Assembly (NCBI GenBank): GCA_045107085.1
Contig: JBGCFT010000088.1
Location: forward strand, 3,935 to 67,934
Direction: 5' to 3'
Origin: NORP309 sp045107085
GTDB taxonomy: Bacteria; Pseudomonadota; Gammaproteobacteria; Xanthomonadales; Marinicellaceae
DNA length: 64,000 bases
Part shown: positions 43,805-52,334 of the stretch, piece after piece
Layout: each line of letters starts with the position of its first letter
Position numbering within the stretch: the first letter of the stretch is position 1
Translations under genes and position numbers: made by a program
The notes under the pieces: generated by a model
Told to the model about the DNA's origin: nothing
The model's database searches: none
What the model saw: only the letters and a program-made list of their open reading frames with translations

Positions 43805-45160
43805 GTGAAACTTGAATTTAAGAGTCGATTATATTCTTTAGCAACTGCTTTTTTGACACCAGTTGTTTTGTTTCGACTGGCCAGTAGAGGAATTAAATCG
43901 CCAGCCTATTTCCGGAGGTGGCGAGAACGATTTGGTGTTTTTCCTAACCCAAACTTTGAAAAATCTATATTGATTCATGCCGTATCAGTGGGAGAGGTAA
44001 ATGCTGCCATTCCACTCATCAAAGCGCTAATGGAAACCTATGGTGATTATGACTTTGTTATAACGACTGTCACACCAACTGGTTCCGACAGGGTTCAACA
44101 AATATTTGGAAATAAAGTTTTTCATCTTTATTTGCCTTATGATTTACCAGGTGCTGTCAAACGGTTTTTGAAAAAAATTAAACCAGAACTGGCGGTTGTA
44201 ATGGAGACTGAAATATGGCCAAACTTATTTAGGTTTTGCAAAAAAAGAAACATCCCAATTGTAGTAGCTAATGCCAGATTATCTGAATTATCATTAAAAG
44301 GTTATAAATGGGTTCAATCCTTGGCAACAATGGCTGTAAACAATACAAAGTTTGTTGCTGCTCAAACAAAAACAGATGCACAAAGAATGATAAGACTTGG
44401 TTGTGATGCTGATAAAATATATGTTGTTGGTAGCTTGAAGTTTGATATTATTATAGAAGAAGAAACCATTAAAAAAGGCAAGGCCATCCACAAACATTGT
44501 GCAGAAAACCATTTGATTTGGATAGCAGCCAGTACTCATCAAGAAGATGAAAAAGAGTTACTAGAGGCTTATAGTTTTCTTAAAAGAAAATATCCTAAAT
44601 TATTGCTAATCATTGTCCCTCGACACCCTGAAAGGTTTCAAGTAACCACACAAGCTTGTATTCAAAAGGGCTTTAATACTCAATTAAGAAGTATTTGTGG
44701 ATTGTATGATATAGATGCCGACGTATTTATTGTGGATACTATGGGAGAAATGTTAGAATTTTATGCTGCCTCTGATATTGCTTTTGTTGGTGGCTCTATA
44801 TCGAATATTGGGGGCCATAATGTACTTGAAGCTGCAGTATTTAAATTACCAGTATTGGTAGGGCCCAATACCCATAACTTTTCAGAAATAACCCAATTAC
44901 TCCATGATTGTGGTGGATCGAAGCTTGTGAATAATGCCAGTGATATCATCAATTATATGCAGGAACTTATAGAGAATCCATCAATGAGAGAATCAATGGG
45001 AGAAGCGGCTCATAAACTAGTAAAAGAAAACAGAGGAGCAGTTTCACTTACTATGGAATTAATTGCAAACGCATTAAAAAATGAACCTTTAAATACAAAA
45101 ATGCAAGCCAGAAATTATGTTATTCCTGAACACAAATCAAGTTCTATAAATAATCCATGA
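43805..45160 (+). CDS. waaA: Kdo transferase WaaA (KdtA)
   Basis: A 451-residue inner-membrane GT30 enzyme that adds Kdo to lipid A precursor. Features include the N-terminal hydrophobic anchor, RFGVFP, HAVSVGEVNAAIPLIKAL, VMETEIWPNLFRFCKKRNIP, and VGGSISNIGGHNVLEAAVF. The start codon is GTG at 43805. The C-terminal ~25 residues are an extra, hydrophilic tail. It overlaps ccoS by 4 bp (ATGA). Presence of waaA confirms a lipopolysaccharide-bearing Gram-negative cell. Confidence 0.93.
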   Translation: MKLEFKSRLYSLATAFLTPVVLFRLASRGIKSPAYFRRWRERFGVFPNPNFEKSILIHAVSVGEVNAAIPLIKALMETYGDYDFVITTVTPTGSDRVQQIFGNKVFHLYLPYDLPGAVKRFLKKIKPELAVVMETEIWPNLFRFCKKRNIPIVVANARLSELSLKGYKWVQSLATMAVNNTKFVAAQTKTDAQRMIRLGCDADKIYVVGSLKFDIIIEEETIKKGKAIHKHCAENHLIWIAASTHQEDEKELLEAYSFLKRKYPKLLLIIVPRHPERFQVTTQACIQKGFNTQLRSICGLYDIDADVFIVDTMGEMLEFYAASDIAFVGGSISNIGGHNVLEAAVFKLPVLVGPNTHNFSEITQLLHDCGGSKLVNNASDIINYMQELIENPSMRESMGEAAHKLVKENRGAVSLTMELIANALKNEPLNTKMQARNYVIPEHKSSSINNP

Positions 45161-45330
45161 GTATAATATTTATATTAGTAATAATGAGTTTGATTTTAGT
45201 GGGGTTTGCTATTTGGGCTTTTTTTTGGGCGATAAAGAACAATCAGTTTGATGATTTAGATACCCCTGCCTATTCAATACTTGATAAAACTGATCAGGAA
45301 GAGTATCTGAAGTCAAAAGAAGAGGAATAA
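45157..45330 (+). CDS. ccoS: Cytochrome cbb3 oxidase assembly protein CcoS
   Basis: A 57-residue single-pass membrane protein: MSIIFILVIMSLILVG..., then AFFWAIKNNQFDDLDTPAYS, the CcoS hallmark (WAVRSGQFDDLE). CcoS is needed for cofactor insertion in cbb3 oxidase. It begins inside the waaA stop (ATGA at 45157-45160). The gene for a SafE/DsbD_2-like protein follows at 45335, as is usual in cco clusters. No ccoNOPQ or ccoGHI is in this window, so this pair is separated from them or they lie elsewhere. Confidence 0.85.
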   Translation: MSIIFILVIMSLILVGFAIWAFFWAIKNNQFDDLDTPAYSILDKTDQEEYLKSKEEE

Positions 45331-45334
45331 ACAA

Positions 45335-46045
45335 GTGAGTTTATTAACGCCTTTTTTAATTGGACTTTTTTCAAGTATTCACTGTGTTGCTATGTGTGGC
45401 GGCCTTTGTGGGTTTTTTGTACAAAAGAATCCCAGTAAAAAAACAATAGTGGTTATTAATTTAGGCAGAGTGTTAACTTATACAATACTGGGTATATTTG
45501 TAGCAGGTATCATTCAAGGTTTTATCATGCAAATTCCAATTGCAGTAATCGGATTTTGGATGAGATCCTTTTTAGGGATAGTATTAATGTATTTAGGTGT
45601 AAGAATATTACAAAATAAAAGTACTCTTCACTCTTTTTTTTCAAATAATTATTTATGGCAAAAATCTAAGAAAAAACTTCAAAACCTTAACAATAACAAT
45701 TCAACTTATGCAAATTTATTAAAAGGCATGTTGTGGGGCTTAATTCCTTGTGGCCTATTATATGGTGTTTTAATTGCAGCAGCTTCAACACAAAATGTAA
45801 TTCAAGGTGGATTGTTTATGCTGGCTTTTGGAATAGGAACATTGCCATCAATGCTGGTAGCAACAGGCCTCATTAAAAACTTTCAAAGCCGTTTATACTC
45901 CAATTGGGCGCGAATAGGAGCAGGCATGTTTATATTTTTAATAGGCTTATGGAGTTTTGTTTCACCTTGGTTTAGTGATGCTTTGTTTCCTGAGCATCCA
46001 GTATTTACATCAATAATTGCTTTTCTAGACAGCTGTATCCCATAA
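45335..46045 (+). CDS. SafE/DsbD_2-like transmembrane protein (cco-associated)
   Basis: A 236-residue protein with six transmembrane helices, in the 'sulfite exporter TauE/SafE' annotation group with a DsbD_2 (PF13386-like) domain. The helix 1 signature SSIHCVAMCGGLCGFF contains the metal/redox-type His-x-x-x-Met-Cys. A second Cys/Pro element WGLIPCGLLYGVL is seen further on. Homologues next to ccoS are thought to help copper supply or maturation of cbb3 oxidase. The start is GTG, with an AGAGGAA site, 4 bp after ccoS. Confidence 0.83.
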   Translation: MSLLTPFLIGLFSSIHCVAMCGGLCGFFVQKNPSKKTIVVINLGRVLTYTILGIFVAGIIQGFIMQIPIAVIGFWMRSFLGIVLMYLGVRILQNKSTLHSFFSNNYLWQKSKKKLQNLNNNNSTYANLLKGMLWGLIPCGLLYGVLIAAASTQNVIQGGLFMLAFGIGTLPSMLVATGLIKNFQSRLYSNWARIGAGMFIFLIGLWSFVSPWFSDALFPEHPVFTSIIAFLDSCIP

Positions 46046-46083
46046 ACTTTAATGTATAATAACTAATTTTGTAAAACAGTATA

Positions 46084-47013
46084 TTGAATAAAAAAGCAAT
46101 TTTCTTAATGGGACCAACAGCTGCTGGTAAAACGGATGCTGCTATCTATTTGCATGAAAAATATGGTTGTGAAATTATTTCAGTTGATTCCGCATTGGTT
46201 TACAAGCAAATGAATATTGGAACCGCCAAGCCAGATAATGAAACGTTAATCAGAGCACCGCATGCTTTAGTAGATATCATTGATCCATGGCAATCCTATT
46301 CAGCCGCCTCTTTTTGTCAAGACGCTTATGAACTAATGGAGACTTCAGTTCAAAAAAACAAAATGCCGCTATTAGCTGGCGGGACTATGTTGTACTACAG
46401 AAGCTTAGAAAATGGACTATCTCAATTACCAGATGCAAATGATAAAATTCGGAAAGAATTGTCCGAATTGCTAAATCAAAAGGGATTACCGTATTTGCAT
46501 CAATTATTACAAAAAATTGATCCTAATTCTGCAAATAGAATCAACATTAATGATCCGCAAAGAATACAACGAGCTTTAGAGGTTTATAAAATTTCTGGCA
46601 AAACAATGACAGAACTTCATGAAGCTGATCAAGGCAATAAAATTGATTACACACCGTTAAAAATTATTATTGCACCAGAAAGAGCTCTTTTACACAAAAG
46701 GATCGAACAGCGCTTTAAAATAATGTTAGATAGTGGCTTTGTAGAAGAGGTTGAGGCATTAAAGTCTAATACAAAAATTCATTTCAATATGCCATCAATG
46801 CGATGTGTTGGCTACAGACAGGTTTGGCAATACTTGAATGGTGAATTAAGCTTTGATGATATGATTTTTAAGGGGATAGTGGCTACACGGCAACTAGCCA
46901 AAAGACAATGGACATGGCTTAGAAAAGAAGATAAGGCGCATTGGCTTGACTCAACAAAAAAAGGATATTTAAACTCTATCTCAGATTTAGTAGAAAAATT
47001 TTATGAAAGTTAG
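46084..47013 (+). CDS. miaA: tRNA dimethylallyltransferase MiaA
   Basis: A 309-residue enzyme that prenylates A37 of UNN-decoding tRNAs. The P-loop GPTAAGKT at 10-17 is followed by ISVDSALVYKQMNIGTAKP, HALVDIIDPWQSYSAASF and LLAGGTMLYYRSL. The C-terminus contains GYRQVWQYLNGE and TRQLAKRQWTWLR. The start codon appears to be TTG (46084), since the next ATG would remove the strand before the P-loop. The usual partner hfq does not follow; rimK does, after 3 bp. Confidence 0.93.
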   Translation: MNKKAIFLMGPTAAGKTDAAIYLHEKYGCEIISVDSALVYKQMNIGTAKPDNETLIRAPHALVDIIDPWQSYSAASFCQDAYELMETSVQKNKMPLLAGGTMLYYRSLENGLSQLPDANDKIRKELSELLNQKGLPYLHQLLQKIDPNSANRININDPQRIQRALEVYKISGKTMTELHEADQGNKIDYTPLKIIIAPERALLHKRIEQRFKIMLDSGFVEEVEALKSNTKIHFNMPSMRCVGYRQVWQYLNGELSFDDMIFKGIVATRQLAKRQWTWLRKEDKAHWLDSTKKGYLNSISDLVEKFYES

Positions 47014-47016
47014 TCA

Positions 47017-47889
47017 ATGAATGTTGTTATTCTATCACGTAATGAAAAACTATATTCTACGAGAAGATTGGTAGATGAATCAGTTAAATTTGGACATTCA
47101 ACAACCGTGGTTGATTATATGCACTGTCATATTGTCAATCAAGCAAGCCAAAATTCTATACTTCATTATGGTAAACCCCTGAAATTAGTAGATGCAATCA
47201 TTCCTAGAATAGGCGCAACATATACAGATTATGGTGCAACACTCCTTCGTCAATTTGAGTTACAAAATCTTAAAACATTGGTTTCATCGGAAGCATTATT
47301 GATGGCCAGAAACAAGCTTCATTGTCTCCAAAAATTAATGAAAGTTAAAGTAAAAATTCCTGCTACTTATTTTGCACATTATTTTAATAATCTGAATGAT
47401 ATAATTTCAACAGTGGGCGGTTTTCCTTTTATTATAAAGCAACTCGAGGGTACCCAAGGTCATGGTGTATTTTTAATAAAAGATCAAAAACAAGCCTCTG
47501 AGATTATTAAGATACATGAAAGCGTAAATAGAAAATTTATATTTCAGAAATTTATCAAAGAATCTAAAGGCTGTGATATTCGTGCTTTTGTAGTTGGAGG
47601 AGTTGTTGTGGCAGCAATGAAACGTCAAGCAAAACCAGAAGAATTCAGGTCTAATTTGCATCAAGGAGGCAAAGGTTTGAATATTAAATTGACAGATTTA
47701 GAAACCAATACTGCGGTAAAATCTGCGGCCGCTATGGGCCTCTCAGTGGCTGGTGTTGATATGTTACAATCAAATCATGGTCCATTGGTCATAGAAGTTA
47801 ATGCTTCTCCCGGTTTGGAGGGCATAGAAAAAACCACACAAGTGAATGTTGCAGAGAAAATTATTAAATACCTTGAAAAAATTATATGA
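47017..47889 (+). CDS. rimK: RimK-type ATP-grasp ligase
   Basis: A 290-residue ATP-grasp enzyme like RimK, which adds glutamates to the C-terminus of ribosomal protein S6. Core features are PFIIKQLEGTQGHGVFLI, FQKFIKESKGCDIRAFVVGG, MKRQAKPEEFRSNLHQGGKG, and VIEVNASPGLEGIEKTT. E. coli RimK has 300 residues. It overlaps an aspartoacylase-family gene by 4 bp, a pairing known in many proteobacteria and expected to be functionally linked. Confidence 0.9.
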   Translation: MNVVILSRNEKLYSTRRLVDESVKFGHSTTVVDYMHCHIVNQASQNSILHYGKPLKLVDAIIPRIGATYTDYGATLLRQFELQNLKTLVSSEALLMARNKLHCLQKLMKVKVKIPATYFAHYFNNLNDIISTVGGFPFIIKQLEGTQGHGVFLIKDQKQASEIIKIHESVNRKFIFQKFIKESKGCDIRAFVVGGVVVAAMKRQAKPEEFRSNLHQGGKGLNIKLTDLETNTAVKSAAAMGLSVAGVDMLQSNHGPLVIEVNASPGLEGIEKTTQVNVAEKIIKYLEKII

Positions 47890-48812
47890 AAATAACCAAT
47901 ATCAATATCGCTAAAGGCCAAAATAAAACCATAAATTTACCCGTTGCAAAGTTAATTTCAGGAACTAATATTGATGTGCCAATAACAATATTTAGAGGCT
48001 TAAAAAATGGGCCAGTACTACTATTGATGGCAGGATTACATGGCGATGAAATTAATTCCATAGATGTTATCAGGCAAATAATTGAAAAAAAACTTAATCA
48101 TGTAGATGCAGGAACTGTGATATGCATTCCTATTATGAATGTTTTTGGGTTTATCAATTTTTCCCGCGAAGTACCTGATGGAAAAGATGTTAATCGCTCA
48201 TTTCCTGGTTTTGCAAATGGGTCTCTAGCCAGCCAAATTGCCTTTCACTTAACTGATAAAATATTGCCTTTGTGTGATTATGTTATAGATTTTCATACAG
48301 GTGGGAAAAGTCGTTTTAATATCCCTCAAACCAGAGCAACAATGGATAACAAAGCCTGTAAAGATTTTGCTGTTGCATTTAATGCGCCCTTTTCATTGCA
48401 CTCTAACGTCATAAAAAAATCTTTGCGTGAAACAGCTCTATCACAAGGAAAAACAATCATTGTATATGAAGGAGGGGAGTCTTTGCGGTTTGATAAATAT
48501 TCAACAGATATTGCTATTAATGGAATTAAAAATATCTTAAGTTATCTGAACATGAAACCCTATAGCCATACTTCAAATAAAACAAAAGTCTTACTTAAGC
48601 GTAAATGGCTTAGAGCCCCCGTTTCAGGTTTTTTTCATCCCTTAATTAATGTGGGTGAAAGCATCAGTTTAAACCAAATAGTTGGGTCAATCAGCGGACC
48701 TTATGCAAATTATACAGAAGAATGTGTCAGTAAAAATAGTGCGTATGTCATCACTATAAATAACAATCCAATGGTTAATCGAGGTGATGCAATAATTCAA
48801 ATAGCGTATTAG
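47886..48812 (+). CDS. Succinylglutamate desuccinylase/aspartoacylase-family protein
   Basis: A 308-residue zinc carboxypeptidase-fold enzyme. The metal ligands are seen in GLHGDEINS (H52, E55) and DFHTGGKSR (H137); a catalytic Glu lies in VYEGGES. The C-terminal beta domain is present. Such genes travel with rimK, where the protein is proposed to remove or tune the glutamate/N-acyl groups that RimK handles. It overlaps rimK by 4 bp and ends the miaA-rimK transcript. The exact substrate is inferred. Confidence 0.85.
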   Translation: MKITNINIAKGQNKTINLPVAKLISGTNIDVPITIFRGLKNGPVLLLMAGLHGDEINSIDVIRQIIEKKLNHVDAGTVICIPIMNVFGFINFSREVPDGKDVNRSFPGFANGSLASQIAFHLTDKILPLCDYVIDFHTGGKSRFNIPQTRATMDNKACKDFAVAFNAPFSLHSNVIKKSLRETALSQGKTIIVYEGGESLRFDKYSTDIAINGIKNILSYLNMKPYSHTSNKTKVLLKRKWLRAPVSGFFHPLINVGESISLNQIVGSISGPYANYTEECVSKNSAYVITINNNPMVNRGDAIIQIAY

Positions 48813-48860
48813 CTTTTTGAATTTGCATTTTTGCTAAGAACTTACTTTAAATAAAAACTT

Positions 48861-49688
48861 CTAAAGTTCTTCACCACATCTTCTACAAAATAAGGCGTTA
48901 TTGGTGTGTCCTCTGAGATTACAAGTAATACACAGTCTTGAGAGTTTTCTATTTCTCTGCGTTTCTTTATTTAATTCAGCTGCAAAAATTCCTGTTGGCA
49001 CTGCAATAATTGAATAACCAGTCAACATAATAAAAGAAGCCACAAACCTACCCAGTGCCGATTGTGGCGCAATGTCTCCATACCCAACTGTTGTGAGTGT
49101 AACCACAGCCCAGTATATACCATGTGGAATACTGGTAAATCCATTTTCAGGTCCTTCTATCAAATACATTATTGAGCCAAATATGACCAACACAATGATG
49201 ATAAAGAAAAAGAAAACAAAGATTTTATGGCGGCTATTTTTAACAGCTCTACTTAAAATTTGTGCTTGATTGGTATAATTGATAAGTTTGAGGATTCTAA
49301 AAATTCGTAAAATTCTAAGAATTCGTATCACTAAGAGTTGTTGGGTTCCAACAAAAAACAAAGATAAATATGTTGGTATAATGGAAAGTATATCGACAAT
49401 ACCAAAAAATGAAAACATATATCTAACGGGAGATTTTGTACTAACGAGTCTTAGAATATATTCAAGTGTAAATACAATGGTAAAAAACCATTCAATCACA
49501 TAAAAAAAATCACCATAAGCTAAGTTGAGCTCGACGACACTGTCTAACATTATGGTCAATACACTTAAAATAATAAATACAATAAGCATGATGTCAAACC
49601 ATTTACCAGCTGGAGTATCAGAGTGATAAATGATCTTAAAAACTTTCGAACGCCACGGAGATTTACTTGAGGATTCTTCTTGTTTCAT
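48861..49688 (-). CDS. Voltage-gated-type potassium channel with Zn-ribbon tail
   Basis: A 275-residue six-helix cation channel. S4 has regularly spaced arginines (IRILRILRIFRILKL, ~121-135). The selectivity filter TTVGYGD is at 199-205, specific for K+. The C-terminus carries two Cys pairs, C253/C256 and C268/C271, as a small zinc ribbon, which is unusual for this simple channel layout. Located downstream of pilU (21 bp gap), possibly on the same transcript. Function is probably membrane-potential control. Confidence 0.88.
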   Translation of the reverse strand: MKQEESSSKSPWRSKVFKIIYHSDTPAGKWFDIMLIVFIILSVLTIMLDSVVELNLAYGDFFYVIEWFFTIVFTLEYILRLVSTKSPVRYMFSFFGIVDILSIIPTYLSLFFVGTQQLLVIRILRILRIFRILKLINYTNQAQILSRAVKNSRHKIFVFFFFIIIVLVIFGSIMYLIEGPENGFTSIPHGIYWAVVTLTTVGYGDIAPQSALGRFVASFIMLTGYSIIAVPTGIFAAELNKETQRNRKLSRLCITCNLRGHTNNALFCRRCGEEL

Positions 49689-49709
49689 GGCATAGGCCTA
49701 AATTGTAAC

Positions 49710-50831
49710 TTATCTGTCTTCTTGTAAACCAATACCATCAAGCCCAGCAGCCAGAGTATTGGCATCTCCACCTTGAGATAATTTAATCGCAAGTCTTACT
49801 TCATTAGCAGAGTCAGCATGCCTTAGTGCATCTTCATAAGTAATTTCACCTGCTTGATAAAGTTCAAACAATGCTTGATCAAATGTTTTCATGCCTAAAT
49901 TAGTTGATTTTTTCATCAGAGATTTCAATTCATGTATATCACCTTTACGAATCAACTCTTGAGCCAACGGTGTATTGATAAGAATCTCAACAGCGGCCCG
50001 TCTGCCTTTGCCATCTGGTGTTGGTATGAGTTGTTGAGCAATCATGGCCTTCATATTAAGCGATAAATCCATCAACAATTGATCTCTTCTATCTTCTGGG
50101 AAAAAGTGTAAGATTCTGTCTAACGCCTGATTGGCATTATTGGCGTGTAACGTTGCTAAGCAAAAATGACCTGTTTCTGCAAAAGTAATGGCATGTTCCA
50201 TTGTTTCTCGGGTTCGTATTTCGCCAATCATAATGACATCTGGTGCTTGTCTTAGAGTATTCCGAAGAGCGATTTCAAATGAATCAGTATCTATGCCTAC
50301 TTCTCTTTGTGTAATAACACAACCCTGATGTTCGTGTACATATTCAATAGGGTCCTCAATGGTAATAATATGACCTGTAGTATTAATATTTCTATACCCA
50401 ATTAATGCTGCCAATGATGTTGACTTACCTGTACCAGTTCCACCAACAAAAATCATAATACCTCTTTTTGTTAAAGATAAATCTTGTAATACTGGAGGCA
50501 AATTAAGTGATTCAAATGTTGGGATTTTAGTTTCAACACGACGAATAACCATTCCAACAGCTGTTCTTTGATAGAAAGCACTGACCCTAAATCGTCCAAC
50601 TGAAGCAACTCCAATAGCAAAGTTACATTCATGGGTTCTCTCAAACACTTCTTTTTGTGAAGGTGACATGATGCCCATAACCAAATCCCTTGCCTGAGAT
50701 TTTGATAAAGGAGTTTGAGTAATAGGTACTACTCGTCCATGTATTTTAATACTAGGAGGTAAACTTGCAGTAATAAATAAATCTGAGGCTTTTTTATGAG
50801 CCATTAATTTTAAATATGAATTAAAATCCAC
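49710..50831 (-). CDS. pilU: Type IV pilus retraction ATPase PilU
   Basis: A 373-residue hexameric ATPase, accessory to PilT in pilus retraction. Walker A is GGTGTGKST at 130-138. ITIEDPIEYVHEH, the RQAPDVIMIGEIRTRETME Walker B region and TGHFCLATLHANN His box follow. It differs from PilT by the longer C-terminal tail, as in other PilU proteins. Twelve bp downstream of pilT, so one operon. Confidence 0.93.
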   Translation of the reverse strand: MDFNSYLKLMAHKKASDLFITASLPPSIKIHGRVVPITQTPLSKSQARDLVMGIMSPSQKEVFERTHECNFAIGVASVGRFRVSAFYQRTAVGMVIRRVETKIPTFESLNLPPVLQDLSLTKRGIMIFVGGTGTGKSTSLAALIGYRNINTTGHIITIEDPIEYVHEHQGCVITQREVGIDTDSFEIALRNTLRQAPDVIMIGEIRTRETMEHAITFAETGHFCLATLHANNANQALDRILHFFPEDRRDQLLMDLSLNMKAMIAQQLIPTPDGKGRRAAVEILINTPLAQELIRKGDIHELKSLMKKSTNLGMKTFDQALFELYQAGEITYEDALRHADSANEVRLAIKLSQGGDANTLAAGLDGIGLQEDR

Positions 50832-50843
50832 GGTATTCTCCAG

Positions 50844-51884
50844 TTATGAGTCAAAGTCGCTTTTGTTTGCTGCCTTAGAACGGGCTTCTGTCCTTGTTAC
50901 GATCCCTTTATTTACTAAATCCAATAAGCATTGATCTAATGTTTGCATGCCGTAACCTTGACCTGTTTGAATAGAAGAATACATTTGTGCCACTTTGTCT
51001 TCACGAATGAGGTTTCTAATAGCAGGCACCCCAACCATGATTTCATGAGCTGCTACACGACCTCCACCCACTCTTTTTAAAAGTGTTTGAGCAACCACAG
51101 CTCTTAATGACTCTGACAACATTGATCTGACCATTGGCTTTTCTCCTGATGGAAAAACATCAATTATTCTATCTATGGTTTTTGCTGCAGAACTCGTGTG
51201 AAGTGTGCCAAACACTAAATGCCCGGTTTCAGCGGCTGTTAATGCCAGTTCAATGGTTTCTAGATCACGTAACTCACCTACAAGAATAATGTCAGGGTCT
51301 TCACGTAAAGCAGACTTCAAAGAGTTGTTAAAACTTTTTGTGTCTCTATAGACTTCTCTTTGGTTAACCAAGCATTTATTGCTAGTGTGAACAAATTCAA
51401 TGGGATCTTCAATGGTTAAAATATGTCCGTGTTCATTCTTGTTTATATAATCAATCATTGCAGCCAGGGTAGTTGATTTACCAGAACCTGTCGGACCAGT
51501 TACCAAAATGATTCCCCTAGGAACCTGAATTAATTCTTTAAATATTGGAGGACAATTTAGATCTTCTAAGGTCAATATTTCTGTAGGAATGGTTCTAAAA
51601 ACTGCAGCACAGCCACGATTTTGATTAAATGCATTGACACGAAACCTGGCTAAACCAGGAATTTCAAATGAAAAATCTATTTCCCATATGTCCTCATATT
51701 CCTTTCTTTGACCATCATTCATGATGTCGTAAACCATGGCATGTAATTCTTTATGGTCTAGAGGTGGCAAGTTGATTCTTCTTACATCACCATCAACACG
51801 AATCATAGGCGGTAAGCCAGAAGATAAATGTAAATCGGAAGCTTTATTTTTAACTGAAAATGCCAGTAGCTCTGCAATATCCAT
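50844..51884 (-). CDS. pilT: Type IV pilus retraction ATPase PilT
   Basis: A 346-residue hexameric motor for twitching motility and DNA uptake. Walker A is GPTGSGKST at 130-138. The Asp box ILTIEDPIEFVH, Walker B LREDPDIILVGELRDLET and the His box TGHLVFGTLHTSSA are intact. The AIRNLIREDK region before the C-terminus is the PilT retraction signature. It heads the pilT-pilU unit, with the 450-bp region upstream holding the promoter. Confidence 0.95.
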   Translation of the reverse strand: MDIAELLAFSVKNKASDLHLSSGLPPMIRVDGDVRRINLPPLDHKELHAMVYDIMNDGQRKEYEDIWEIDFSFEIPGLARFRVNAFNQNRGCAAVFRTIPTEILTLEDLNCPPIFKELIQVPRGIILVTGPTGSGKSTTLAAMIDYINKNEHGHILTIEDPIEFVHTSNKCLVNQREVYRDTKSFNNSLKSALREDPDIILVGELRDLETIELALTAAETGHLVFGTLHTSSAAKTIDRIIDVFPSGEKPMVRSMLSESLRAVVAQTLLKRVGGGRVAAHEIMVGVPAIRNLIREDKVAQMYSSIQTGQGYGMQTLDQCLLDLVNKGIVTRTEARSKAANKSDFDS

Positions 51885-52334
51885 AGTGTACCCATTTTAA
51901 TTTGTTAATTTATTTTATCTTTGTTGTGTCATAATATCCACACTTTTATCATTATTGTTGTCGAACACTTATTCAAAAAATGCTTATTTAAATGAGTTTT
52001 TCATCTATCTTATGTTGAAAAGTTAGACAATATTTTTATGAATATTAAGCAAATATTTTAATGAAAAACATGTTCTTGATAAGAATCCCTTTGCTATATG
52101 AATCGCTATTACTCCAAAAACAAATGAGCTATTTTTAAAAGTTACTCTTAATCAAGTCTGTCAATAGGCAAAATAGGCAATAAATAAAGTTGTGTGAATG
52201 AAAACAACATATTGTTTTGTTATTTAATCAAGAGTTTATCGGTATCAAAAAACTATAAAATTCACCAATTATTATGTCATTTAGTGACTATAATCTGATA
52301 AACTAAATGATTATCACTCTATTCACAGAATTTC
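51885..52334. other. AT-rich intergenic region between pilT and kinase gene
   Basis: About 450 bp with no convincing coding frame. It should contain the divergent promoters of pilT and of the histidine kinase. GATAA(N9)TTATC at 52297-52315 lies 20 bp before the kinase start and matches the Fur consensus at 14 of 19 positions, which is marginal in an AT-rich genome. No tRNA or riboswitch was seen. Confidence 0.4.
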
